Part shown: piece by piece, positions 1-5,960 of the stretch | How positions within the stretch are numbered: the first letter of the stretch is position 1 | How the letters are laid out: each line of letters begins with the position of its first letter | From: Burkholderiales bacterium | GTDB taxonomy: Bacteria > Pseudomonadota > Gammaproteobacteria > Burkholderiales > Burkholderiaceae_C | Length of the DNA: 8,795 nt | Direction: 5' to 3' | Assembly (NCBI GenBank): GCA_005793295.1 | Contig: SXSX01000135.1 | Span: 1-8,795, forward strand | Made by a program: the position numbers and the translations under genes | Notes under the pieces: generated by a model | The model's database searches: none | The model's input: only the letters and a program-made list of their open reading frames with translations | Told to the model about the DNA's origin: nothing

Positions 1-537
1 GGGAAAACATACCTGGCGGTGGTGTTAGGTCGCTGGCCAGACAATAAAAAAGTTCTTGATAAACCGTTGCACAAATTCTTAACGGATAGCCCGGATGGGT
101 TGGGCGAGCGCCGGGTGAAAGTGGTATCGAAAGACGATCCCAGCGGCATGCCTTCGCTTTCTTTGGTGAAGGTGTTGGCAAGGTCCTCGGAGTCGGAGCT
201 TTCCCCGTATTCCCTGCTAGAGGTGACGATCAAAACGGGGCGCACGCACCAAATCCGAGTGCATTTGTCATCCGAAGGTCTTCCCATTGCGGGTGACGAT
301 AAATATGGTGATTTTGAGCGCAATAAAAATTTAGCCAAGATCAGCCAAGCGGCCGTTTTAAAAAGAATGTTTCTGCATGCTTGGCGGATTCAATTCAAAC
401 ATCCCGCAACGCAAGAAGATCAAGAGATACGTGCCGAACTGTCTACGGATTTGCAAGATTTCTTGAGGGCTATTCACCTGCCCATAAAATTTGAAAATGA
501 AACGCAACCCCTTAGAACCCCGCCCACGCCAGTTTGA
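1..537 (+). CDS. rluC: Ribosomal large subunit pseudouridine synthase C, 3' part
   Basis: Family knowledge: RluC isomerises specific uridines of 23S rRNA (955, 2504 and 2580 in E. coli) to pseudouridine during large-subunit assembly in the cytoplasm. The reading frame is open from base 1, so the gene begins upstream; 178 C-terminal codons are visible, a little over half of a usual protein of about 320 residues. The N-terminal S4 domain and the catalytic-Asp motif (RLDxxTSG type) lie outside the window. What is seen is the C-terminal RsuA/RluA-family signature, with KTGRTHQIRVHLSSEGLPIAGD followed by KYGD, then the FLHAWRIQFKHP strand typical of RluC/RluD. It ends at TGA 535-537 and overlaps the next gene by 41 nt. 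RluD or another RluA-type enzyme is the alternative, but the following rpmF/plsX cluster favours RluC, as in E. coli. Confidence 0.9.
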   Translation, partial: GKTYLAVVLGRWPDNKKVLDKPLHKFLTDSPDGLGERRVKVVSKDDPSGMPSLSLVKVLARSSESELSPYSLLEVTIKTGRTHQIRVHLSSEGLPIAGDDKYGDFERNKNLAKISQAAVLKRMFLHAWRIQFKHPATQEDQEIRAELSTDLQDFLRAIHLPIKFENETQPLRTPPTPV

Positions 538-1177
538 CTTAATCGCTTTTGATTGGGATGGTACGCTCTTTGACTCAACGGCCATCATTGCCCGTTGCAT
601 CCAACTGGCAGTCCAAGATGTGGGCGGATCCGTCCCGACGCAGGAGCAGGCTTCGTATGTCATTGGCTTAGGGCTTATGCAAGCTTTGGCGCATGCGGCC
701 CCCGATGTCCCCAAAGAAAAATACCCGCTTTTAGGCGAGCGTTACAAGCATCATTACACGCTTGAACAAAACGCCATCAGCCTTTTCCCAGGCATTTGGG
801 AGATGCTCAATGAATTGAAGCAGCGCCAACATTTTTTGTGCGTTGCCACCGGCAAAAGCCGCTGGGGCTTGGATGAAGCTTTGCATGCGGTTGAGCTTCG
901 TTCGCTTTTTCACGCATCCCGAACAGCAGATGAAACGCGGGGAAAACCCCATCCAATGATGTTAAATGAACTCATGACTGAGATGGGTGTTTCGCCTGAA
1001 AAAACCTTGATGGTGGGTGACACCAGCCATGATTTGCAAATGGCAATTCAAGCCGGTTGTGCCAGTGTGGGGGTGAGCTATGGCGCCCATGCAACGGATG
1101 CGCTTCAAGCCTGTCAGCCCTTGCATATTGCCCACTCCGTCAAAGAACTGCACCAATGGATGAAAACGTTCGCCTGA
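497..1177 (+). CDS. HAD-superfamily phosphatase, phosphoglycolate phosphatase-like
   Basis: A soluble 226-residue HAD hydrolase of subfamily IA, resembling Gph. The four HAD motifs are intact: DWDGT with nucleophile Asp19 and acid/base Asp21, Thr118 in VATGKS, Lys150 in GKPHP, and GDTSHD with Asp175 and Asp179 for Mg2+ binding. The insert between motifs I and II (about residues 27-100) is the helical C1-type cap. Family members dephosphorylate small phosphorylated metabolites such as 2-phosphoglycolate; the true substrate cannot be read from sequence. I chose ATG 497 over the in-frame TTG at 491, which adds only two residues. Neither start has a good Shine-Dalgarno sequence, so translation may be coupled to rluC through the 41-nt overlap. 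It is followed after 17 nt by the Rieske gene and is probably cotranscribed with it. Confidence 0.88.
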   Translation: MKRNPLEPRPRQFDLIAFDWDGTLFDSTAIIARCIQLAVQDVGGSVPTQEQASYVIGLGLMQALAHAAPDVPKEKYPLLGERYKHHYTLEQNAISLFPGIWEMLNELKQRQHFLCVATGKSRWGLDEALHAVELRSLFHASRTADETRGKPHPMMLNELMTEMGVSPEKTLMVGDTSHDLQMAIQAGCASVGVSYGAHATDALQACQPLHIAHSVKELHQWMKTFA

Positions 1178-1194
1178 GAAAGAGATTGTGAACC

Positions 1195-1569
1195 ATGGAA
1201 ACGGATAAGCAATCCATCGCGCTATGTAACTCGGCTGATTTGGTAGACAGCGGTCTCGCAGTCCCCTTTGATGTGGAGTACCAAGGCCAAACGTGTTTTG
1301 CCTTTGCGATTCGCTTTGAAGGTGAAGCCCATGCCTATTTAAACCGGTGTTCCCATGTGGCCATGGAAATGGACTACCAACCGAATCGGTTTTTTGATGA
1401 ATCGGGGCAATACCTGATGTGCGCAACGCATGGCGCTATGTATGAACCTGCAACAGGCCAATGTGTGGGTGGCCCCTGTCGCGGCGGCTTGGTCAAAATA
1501 GCCGTGTCTGAACAAGGCAGCGTAGTCCACTGGCATACTGCCCACAATCTAAAGCCCGTCCATTTTTAA
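1195..1569 (+). CDS. Small stand-alone Rieske [2Fe-2S] protein
   Basis: A 124-residue protein that is essentially one Rieske domain. The cluster ligands are visible as CSH (Cys52, His54) and CATH (Cys76, His79), separated by 21 residues, somewhat longer than the usual 15-17. The second loop continues HGAMYEPATG and then holds Cys90 and Cys95 in a CVGGPC segment followed by RGGLVKI. There is no signal peptide or membrane segment, so it should be cytosolic. The fold matches ferredoxin-type Rieske proteins (NirD/BphF-like) that pass electrons to an oxygenase or reductase, but no such partner is encoded here, so its role is unknown. A weak AGAG Shine-Dalgarno at 1181-1184 precedes ATG 1195. Its TAA is one base from the sppA start, implying cotranscription and probable translational coupling. 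Confidence 0.88.
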   Translation: METDKQSIALCNSADLVDSGLAVPFDVEYQGQTCFAFAIRFEGEAHAYLNRCSHVAMEMDYQPNRFFDESGQYLMCATHGAMYEPATGQCVGGPCRGGLVKIAVSEQGSVVHWHTAHNLKPVHF

Positions 1570-1570
1570 T

Positions 1571-2551
1571 ATGTCCGAAATAAATACGCCTGACACCCCC
1601 TCGTCTGAGTCAAAAAAAGTGCCTGAACCCCATTGGGAGCGTGCGAGTTTAGAGCGCCTCATGATGGCTTCTTTGGTAGAGCAACGGACCGCTCGGCGCT
1701 GGCGCAATGGAATTCGCTTGGCGTGGTTGGTTTTCTTGTCGGCGCTGGTGTATTTGGGAATGGAACGTGGTACCAGTAATGCGGATATTTCCCGCCCGCA
1801 TACGGCCGTGGTAGAAATCAAAGGTGAAATTGCCTCCGGTTCAGAAGCCAGCGCAGAGTTGGTACTTTCGTCCTTACGCAGCGCTTTTGAAGACGAGGGC
1901 GCCAAAGCGGTGGTCATACTGATTAACTCCCCAGGAGGAAGCCCGGTTCAGGCTGGCATCATCAATGATGAAATTTGGCGTCTGAAGACGCTCCATAAAA
2001 AACCGATTTACGCTGTGGTTGAGGAAACATGTGCCTCCGCTGCGTATTACATTGCTGTTTCCGCTGACCAGATTTTTGTCGATAAGGCCAGTATTGTGGG
2101 AAGCATTGGGGTCTTGATGGATGGGTTTGGATTTACAGGACTGATGGACAAGCTCGGGGTCGAGCGCCGGCTAATGACCGCGGGCCAAAACAAAGGCTTC
2201 ATGGATCCTTTTAGTCCTCAAACCGAAAAGCAGCGTCTTTTTGCCCAGTCGATGCTGGACCAAATTCACCAGCAATTTATTGCCGCAGTGAAGTCGGGTC
2301 GCGGCGAGCGCTTGAAAGAGACGCCTGAGACATTCAGTGGTTTGTTTTGGACTGGACAACAAGCCGTTGAAATGGGGCTGGCTGACCAACTAGGTAATCT
2401 GGATTTTGTGGCCCGCGAGGTAGCCAAAGCGCCTGAAATTATTGACTACACCCGGCGCGACAACGTGGCGGAGCGGTTGGTCAAGCGTTTTGGTGCGTCA
2501 ATGGGCGAATCCATTGGCCGCACGGTGACGACCGCCCCGGCCTTGCGCTAA
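1571..2551 (+). CDS. sppA: S49-family signal peptide peptidase, SppA type, membrane-anchored
   Basis: A 326-residue serine protease of family S49, the short single-domain form rather than the double-length E. coli SppA. After a basic cytoplasmic tail of about 46 residues comes one membrane segment (about 47-64, LAWLVFLSALVYLGM core), so the protease domain should face the periplasm. INSPGG (118-123) is the oxyanion-hole region. Ser156 in CASAAYYIA is the likely nucleophile and Lys208 in GQNKGFMDPF the general base; their 52-residue separation equals the Ser147/Lys199 spacing I recall for B. subtilis SppA. The motif reads ASAAYY where many homologues have ASGGYY. The family degrades leftover signal peptides and other membrane-embedded peptides. 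It starts one base after the Rieske stop and overlaps the converging methylase gene by 4 nt. Confidence 0.9.
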   Translation: MSEINTPDTPSSESKKVPEPHWERASLERLMMASLVEQRTARRWRNGIRLAWLVFLSALVYLGMERGTSNADISRPHTAVVEIKGEIASGSEASAELVLSSLRSAFEDEGAKAVVILINSPGGSPVQAGIINDEIWRLKTLHKKPIYAVVEETCASAAYYIAVSADQIFVDKASIVGSIGVLMDGFGFTGLMDKLGVERRLMTAGQNKGFMDPFSPQTEKQRLFAQSMLDQIHQQFIAAVKSGRGERLKETPETFSGLFWTGQQAVEMGLADQLGNLDFVAREVAKAPEIIDYTRRDNVAERLVKRFGASMGESIGRTVTTAPALR

Positions 2552-3324
2552 TGCCCGAAACAAAAAACCGTTGGTATTTTGTTGTCGACGGTCCATGCCT
2601 TCTGCTTCCATTGTGTAACCCCCCCGCTGTTGTGGCATGCGCTAGAGAGCGTTAAGCCACTGGCGCTGGCTAAGCGGGTGGTGGGTTGAAGTGTTTGGAG
2701 TAAGGTTTGGAGCAGGGCTTGGTTGCGGTAGGGCGTTTCAATCAGTATCTGGGTTTGCCCTGTTTTGAGAGCGTGACTCTCTAGTTCCTTAATGCGTTGA
2801 GCGCGTTCGCTCGGGGTAGCAGGCACGTAGCCCACAAAAGCAAAATTCTGTCCATTGAGTCCGCTGGCAGCTAGCGCCAATAGCAAGGACACAGGGCCCA
2901 CCAAGGCAACCACCTCAATGCCTAAATCGTGCGCAGCTCGGACGACTGAAGACCCTGGGTCAGCCACCGCGGGCATTCCCGCTTCGCTGACCAAGCCGAT
3001 GTCGTGCCCCGCTAAGGCGGCTTGAAGTAAGTGGCGTGCGTCAAATTCACCTTGGTGGTCTCCTTTTTTATGAACCTCGCGGGGAAGTTCCTGAAGATCG
3101 AGACTTTGTAATGGGCCTGTTAGCGGCGTGATTTCAGCAATACGTTTTAAATAAGCCCGCGTCGATTTTGCGTTTTCACAAATCCAATATTGCAGGCGAG
3201 CCGCGGCGCTCAAGGTGGCCATGGGCATGGATTGGTCAAGTGGACTCTGTTGTGCGCACCCAAAATCCAGAGGAGCCGGAACCAGGTAGAGTTTTCCAAG
3301 TCTTGAACTGGAATGGGGGTTCAT
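2548..3324 (-). CDS. RsmI-like SAM-dependent methyltransferase, tetrapyrrole-methylase fold
   Basis: A 258-residue protein with the tetrapyrrole (corrin/porphyrin) methylase fold. The SAM-binding core is clear: VSEAGMPAVADPG (112-124), then RAAHDLGIEVVALVGP (129-144), SLLLALAASGL (146-156) and FAFVGYVP (161-168), all aligning with RsmI, which 2'-O-methylates C1402 of 16S rRNA. The N-terminal half differs from true RsmI: LYLVPAPLDFG replaces the usual TPIGNL region and ENAKSTRAYLKRI replaces the EDTRHTR-like motif. I therefore read it as an RsmI paralogue of unknown substrate, not rsmI itself. It is the second gene of a minus-strand pair: its ATG overlaps the maf TGA as ATGA. Its 3' end overlaps sppA by 4 nt, so any transcription terminator must lie inside the opposing gene. 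Confidence 0.85.
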   Translation of the reverse strand: MNPHSSSRLGKLYLVPAPLDFGCAQQSPLDQSMPMATLSAAARLQYWICENAKSTRAYLKRIAEITPLTGPLQSLDLQELPREVHKKGDHQGEFDARHLLQAALAGHDIGLVSEAGMPAVADPGSSVVRAAHDLGIEVVALVGPVSLLLALAASGLNGQNFAFVGYVPATPSERAQRIKELESHALKTGQTQILIETPYRNQALLQTLLQTLQPTTRLASASGLTLSSACHNSGGVTQWKQKAWTVDNKIPTVFCFGH

Positions 3325-3923
3325 GGCGCACCCAGCAAAGTAATGCCTGCAGAGCGAAGCATGGCACTGGTACGAATCAGTGGCAGCCCGATCAGGGTTG
3401 TGGGGTCATCACTTTCAATGCTTTCGAGCAACGCAATGCCAAGCCCCTCGCTTTTGGCGCTGCCCGCACAGTCATAGGGTTCTTCTAAGTGCAAATAGTG
3501 GCTGATCTCAACATCGCTGAGTGATCTAAATTTCACGGCGACGGGTACTAAGGCCTGCTCACAAAAACCGCTTTCAAGGCAAACCACTGCCACCGCCGTT
3601 TGAAATAGCACAGTCTGCCCCTGCATGGCTTGTAGTTGCTTCACTGCACGGTCAAAATCCCCCGGTTTTCCAAGAGCTGTGCCATGTAAGTCAGCGACTT
3701 GGTCACAGCCAATCACCACGCTTTTTGGGTGCAGCTTTGCCACGGCGTTGGCTTTGCTTAGCGCTAATCGGCGGGCAAGGGCTGCGGGCGATTCGCCAGC
3801 CAGGGGTGATTCATCGACATGTGACGGCTCTACCGTGAATGGCAGCTGCAAACGGGCGAGCAGTTCTCGGCGGTAAACCGAAGTAGAGCCTAGAACAATG
3901 TTTCTTTGGTGAAGGTGCTGCAT
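3321..3923 (-). CDS. yceF: Maf-like nucleotide pyrophosphatase, YceF subfamily
   Basis: A 200-residue Maf/HAM1-fold protein of normal length. Family members hydrolyse non-canonical or modified nucleoside triphosphates to monophosphates; the YceF subfamily is reported to act on m7GTP. Visible motifs are LGSTSVYRRELL (11-22, phosphate-binding SxSxxR type), VDES (36-39), the catalytic Asp74 in GCDQVA, LGKPG (84-88), YDCAGSAKSEGLG (150-162) and ESDDPTTLIGLPL (170-182). DQV followed by GKPG is the YceF pattern; the dTTP/UTP-type YhdE group has DT at that place. Genome context agrees, because E. coli yceF also lies divergently beside yceD. The start is 25 bp from the yceD start, so promoters of both genes must extend into each other's coding sequence. 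The stop overlaps the methylase start by ATGA, indicating translational coupling. Confidence 0.9.
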   Translation of the reverse strand: MQHLHQRNIVLGSTSVYRRELLARLQLPFTVEPSHVDESPLAGESPAALARRLALSKANAVAKLHPKSVVIGCDQVADLHGTALGKPGDFDRAVKQLQAMQGQTVLFQTAVAVVCLESGFCEQALVPVAVKFRSLSDVEISHYLHLEEPYDCAGSAKSEGLGIALLESIESDDPTTLIGLPLIRTSAMLRSAGITLLGAP

Positions 3924-3948
3924 AACCCGATTCTCTTACACTGCAGGC
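3924..3948. promoter_or_regulatory. 25-bp divergent spacer between yceF and yceD
   Basis: The whole space between the two opposed start codons is 25 bp, too short to hold two complete sigma70 promoters. On the plus strand a TACACT hexamer (3937-3942, four of six matches to TATAAT) sits exactly seven bases before the A of the yceD ATG. The matching -35 position inside yceF (about 3914-3919, GGTGCT) is poor. I see no clear promoter for yceF on the other strand. Promoter assignment is tentative. Confidence 0.3.
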
Positions 3949-4497
3949 ATGAACCCAGAATTTTCAGCTCAAACCCTTTCCATTTCTGCATTTGCTAAAG
4001 CGTCGGCTGAGCTGCAAGGTGTTGAAAAGCTAAGCATCTTCAGTCGTTTAATGGAAGAGTCGGACGCTACTGCTTTGAATACGGAGGTGCATTTCCAAGC
4101 GCAAGGCGAAATGCGCCCAGATAGCGCTGGAGGTTTAGCTGCCTGGGTGCGATTAAAGGCGCAGACCCGCTTGCCGATGGTGTGTCAACGCTGCATGGGC
4201 TCGGTGGAAATGGAAGTCCAGTGTGACCGCGCGTTTCGTTTTGTGGCTACTGAGGCGCTGGCCGAAGAGGAGGACGAAAACTCGGAAGAGGATGTCCTGG
4301 TTATTAGCAAACACTTTGACTTGCTGTCTTTGGTAGAGGACGAGCTTCTCATGGCTTTACCTGCGGCCCCCAAGCACCCAAGTTGCCCACAACCTGTTAA
4401 ATTGAGTGTCGCAGACGCAGATTTCACTGAGGTAGAGGCTGATAAGCCCAACCCCTTTGCGGTGTTAGGGCAACTTAAAAAAGGCACAACGGATTAG
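3949..4497 (+). CDS. yceD: YceD/DUF177 large-subunit rRNA accumulation protein
   Basis: A 182-residue DUF177 protein. The family is reported to be needed for normal 23S rRNA accumulation in E. coli and plants, and its gene is almost always next to rpmF, as here. Seen in sequence: an N-terminal beta-rich region, the conserved LPMVCQRC segment with Cys79 and Cys82 (CxxC), an acidic stretch (EALAEEEDENSEED, about 102-115), then LVEDELLMALP (128-138) and a third conserved cysteine, Cys146, in KHPSC. The CxxC plus the later His/Cys could bind metal, which is inference. ATG 3949 is the first usable start. No good Shine-Dalgarno precedes it, only GCAGG two bases upstream, and the possible -10 box places the transcript start at or near the ATG. 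A 130-nt gap containing another promoter separates it from rpmF. Confidence 0.88.
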   Translation: MNPEFSAQTLSISAFAKASAELQGVEKLSIFSRLMEESDATALNTEVHFQAQGEMRPDSAGGLAAWVRLKAQTRLPMVCQRCMGSVEMEVQCDRAFRFVATEALAEEEDENSEEDVLVISKHFDLLSLVEDELLMALPAAPKHPSCPQPVKLSVADADFTEVEADKPNPFAVLGQLKKGTTD

Positions 4498-4512
4498 TCC
4501 CTGGGGAAGGTA

Positions 4513-4541
4513 CAGAAATTGGACCCATGTTGGGCTATAAT
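4513..4541 (+). promoter_or_regulatory. Candidate sigma70 promoter for rpmF
   Basis: A perfect TATAAT stands at 4536-4541, inside the yceD-rpmF gap. With a 17-nt spacer the -35 position is CAGAAA (4513-4518, three of six matches). The better-looking TTGGAC at 4519-4524 is only 11 nt from the -10 and cannot pair with it. Transcription would start near 4548 and give an untranslated leader of about 80 nt. This would let L32 be made independently of yceD read-through. Confidence 0.5.
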
Positions 4542-4596
4542 CGAAGGCTTACCGCGTGATTTACAACGCCCTTTACCAACCCATTTAGTGTTGCAA

Positions 4597-4619
4597 CCTG
4601 TGCAGCACCCTTGCTCAGG
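4597..4619 (+). promoter_or_regulatory. Small hairpin covering part of the rpmF ribosome binding site
   Basis: In the leader RNA, AGCA (4604-4607) can pair with TGCT (4612-4615) around a four-base loop. CCTG (4597-4600) can pair with CAGG (4616-4619) after a three-base bulge (4601-4603). The second arm takes in AGG of the AGGAG Shine-Dalgarno (4617-4621), which lies six bases before the rpmF ATG. The eight base pairs are seen directly; a regulatory role is inference, and the structure is short enough to be chance. Confidence 0.3.
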
Positions 4620-4627
4620 AGCCCATC

Positions 4628-4810
4628 ATGGCAGTTCAACAAAATAAAAAGTCGCCTTCCAAGCGTGGAATGCACCGTTCACACAACGCCTTGGTCGTTC
4701 CAGGCATTGCGGTGGAACCTACGACTGGCGAAATCCATTTGCGTCACCACATCAGCCCTACGGGTTTTTACCGTGGGCGCAAGGTCTTGAAGACAAAATC
4801 TGAAGCGTAA
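4628..4810 (+). CDS. rpmF: 50S ribosomal protein bL32
   Basis: A 60-residue basic protein, full length for bL32, a structural protein of the large ribosomal subunit. It begins MAVQQNKKSPSKRGMHRSHN and contains LRHHISPTGFYRGRKV near the C terminus, matching the E. coli protein almost motif for motif. There are no CxxC pairs, so this is the zinc-free form. AGGAG at 4617-4621, six bases before the ATG, fixes the start. It has its own candidate promoter upstream and is followed by a strong hairpin before plsX, an arrangement suited to making more L32 than lipid enzymes from shared DNA. Confidence 0.97.
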   Translation: MAVQQNKKSPSKRGMHRSHNALVVPGIAVEPTTGEIHLRHHISPTGFYRGRKVLKTKSEA

Positions 4811-4826
4811 GCTCCCGATTTCGCAC

Positions 4827-4863
4827 AAAGCCCGAAGCTGCAGTGACTGTAGCGTCGGGCTTT
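4827..4863 (+). terminator. Long terminator-like hairpin between rpmF and plsX
   Basis: AAAGCCCGA (4827-4835) pairs perfectly with TCGGGCTTT (4855-4863). After one A/G mismatch (4836/4854), GCTGCAG (4837-4843) pairs with CTGTAGC (4847-4853) with one G-T wobble around a TGA loop, giving 16 pairs in all. The T run at the base is short (4861-4864, then CGC), so it may be a leaky intrinsic terminator or attenuator, or a 3'-end-protecting structure, rather than a full stop. The T run lies on the plus-strand 3' side and the other flank has none, so it points towards plsX. Confidence 0.65.
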
Positions 4864-4910
4864 TCGCATTATCGAACGCTGTTTTCAACTGATTTAGATC
4901 GCCAGACGTC

Positions 4911-5936
4911 ATGATCACAATCGCAGTGGACTGCATGGGGGGAGATCATGGCCCCAAGGTCACCTTGCCGGCTTGCCGCCAATTTTTAGATGCTCACTCC
5001 GATGTGAACTTGATCTTGGTGGGTTTGCCTGCCGCTTTGCAGCATTTTTCACATCCTCGCGCGGCGATCGTGACAGCCAGCGAAGTCGTAGAAATGGACG
5101 ATCCTTTAGAAGTCGCCTTGAGAAAGAAAAAAGACTCCTCTATGCGGATTGCGGTGGAGCAAGTGAAGGACGCCAAAGCGCAGGCGGCTGTTTCTGCAGG
5201 TAACACTGGTGCTTTGATGGCTATTTCTCGCTACGTTCTCAAAACCTTAGACGGTATAGAGCGCCCGGCGATTGCAGGGCAAATTCCTAATGCGCTCGGT
5301 GGGGCGACCACCATGCTTGATCTCGGTGCGAATGTGGATTGCTCGGCTGCCCATCTGCTTCAATTCGCCGTCATGGGTTCGGCTTTGGTGTCGGTCTTAA
5401 AAAACGAGTCTTCTCCGACCGTGGGTCTTCTCAATATCGGAGAAGAGGCCATCAAAGGTAACGAGGCCATCAAAAAAGCAGGCGAGCTTTTGCGACAAGC
5501 GGCTCAATCGGGAGATTTAAATTTTTACGGCAATGTGGAAGGCAACGACATATTCAAGGGAACGGTCGACTTGGTTGTTTGCGATGGCTTTGTTGGAAAC
5601 GTCGCTTTGAAAACCAGCGAAGGTTTGGCCAGCATGATTGGTGCTTTCTTGAAGGCCGAGTTTTCTAGAAATATTTTTACCAAACTCGCGGCTGTAGCTT
5701 CTTATTCGGTTTTAGCGGCGCTTAAAAACCGGGTAGACCACCGCCGCTATAACGGCGCGGCCCTTTTGGGCTTGCGCGGGTTGGTCTTTAAAAGCCACGG
5801 CTCGGCAGACGAATTGGCATTTTTTAATGCATTAAGCCGCGCGTACGATGCAGTTAAAAACGACTTGTTGGAGCGCGTTCGACTGCGCATTGCACACGCA
5901 GCCCCGCTCCTTACGGTGGCTGAAATTGCTTCATAA
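4911..5936 (+). CDS. plsX: Phosphate acyltransferase PlsX
   Basis: PlsX converts acyl-ACP and inorganic phosphate to acyl-phosphate, the donor used by PlsY to acylate glycerol-3-phosphate in phospholipid synthesis. It is a peripheral membrane or cytosolic enzyme. The 341-residue length is typical. Family motifs in order are VDCMGGDHGP (6-15), SAGNTGALM (95-103), LDLGANVDC (136-144), VGLLNIGEEAIKGNE, NFYGNVEGNDIFKG, VDLVVCDGFVGNVALK and, near the C terminus, GAALLGLRGLVFKSHGSAD. The start at ATG 4911 gives the conserved N-terminal MITIAVDCMGGD. No convincing Shine-Dalgarno is seen in the preceding bases. It lies 100 nt after rpmF across a terminator-like hairpin and 24 nt before fabH, so it probably leads the lipid part of the operon. 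Confidence 0.96.
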   Translation: MITIAVDCMGGDHGPKVTLPACRQFLDAHSDVNLILVGLPAALQHFSHPRAAIVTASEVVEMDDPLEVALRKKKDSSMRIAVEQVKDAKAQAAVSAGNTGALMAISRYVLKTLDGIERPAIAGQIPNALGGATTMLDLGANVDCSAAHLLQFAVMGSALVSVLKNESSPTVGLLNIGEEAIKGNEAIKKAGELLRQAAQSGDLNFYGNVEGNDIFKGTVDLVVCDGFVGNVALKTSEGLASMIGAFLKAEFSRNIFTKLAAVASYSVLAALKNRVDHRRYNGAALLGLRGLVFKSHGSADELAFFNALSRAYDAVKNDLLERVRLRIAHAAPLLTVAEIAS

Positions 5937-5960
5937 TCTGAAGGTTTCTTCATTCCATTC

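Noticed and set aside
962..1426. A 154-codon minus-strand open frame across the HAD-Rieske junction
   Set aside because: It is antisense to two clear genes with intact catalytic motifs, and its translation resembles no family I know.
2567..2592. ACCGT/ACGGT inverted repeat just after the sppA stop, considered as its terminator
   Set aside because: It has only five pairs around a 16-nt loop and no T run follows, so it is not a credible intrinsic terminator.
4519..4524. TTGGAC as the -35 box for the rpmF promoter
   Set aside because: It is only 11 nt from the TATAAT at 4536-4541, too close for sigma70 contact with both.
5932..5937. CATAAT at the plsX stop as a -10 box for a separate fabH promoter
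   Set aside because: No acceptable -35 lies 16-18 nt upstream, and the 24-nt plsX-fabH gap is adequately explained by cotranscription.
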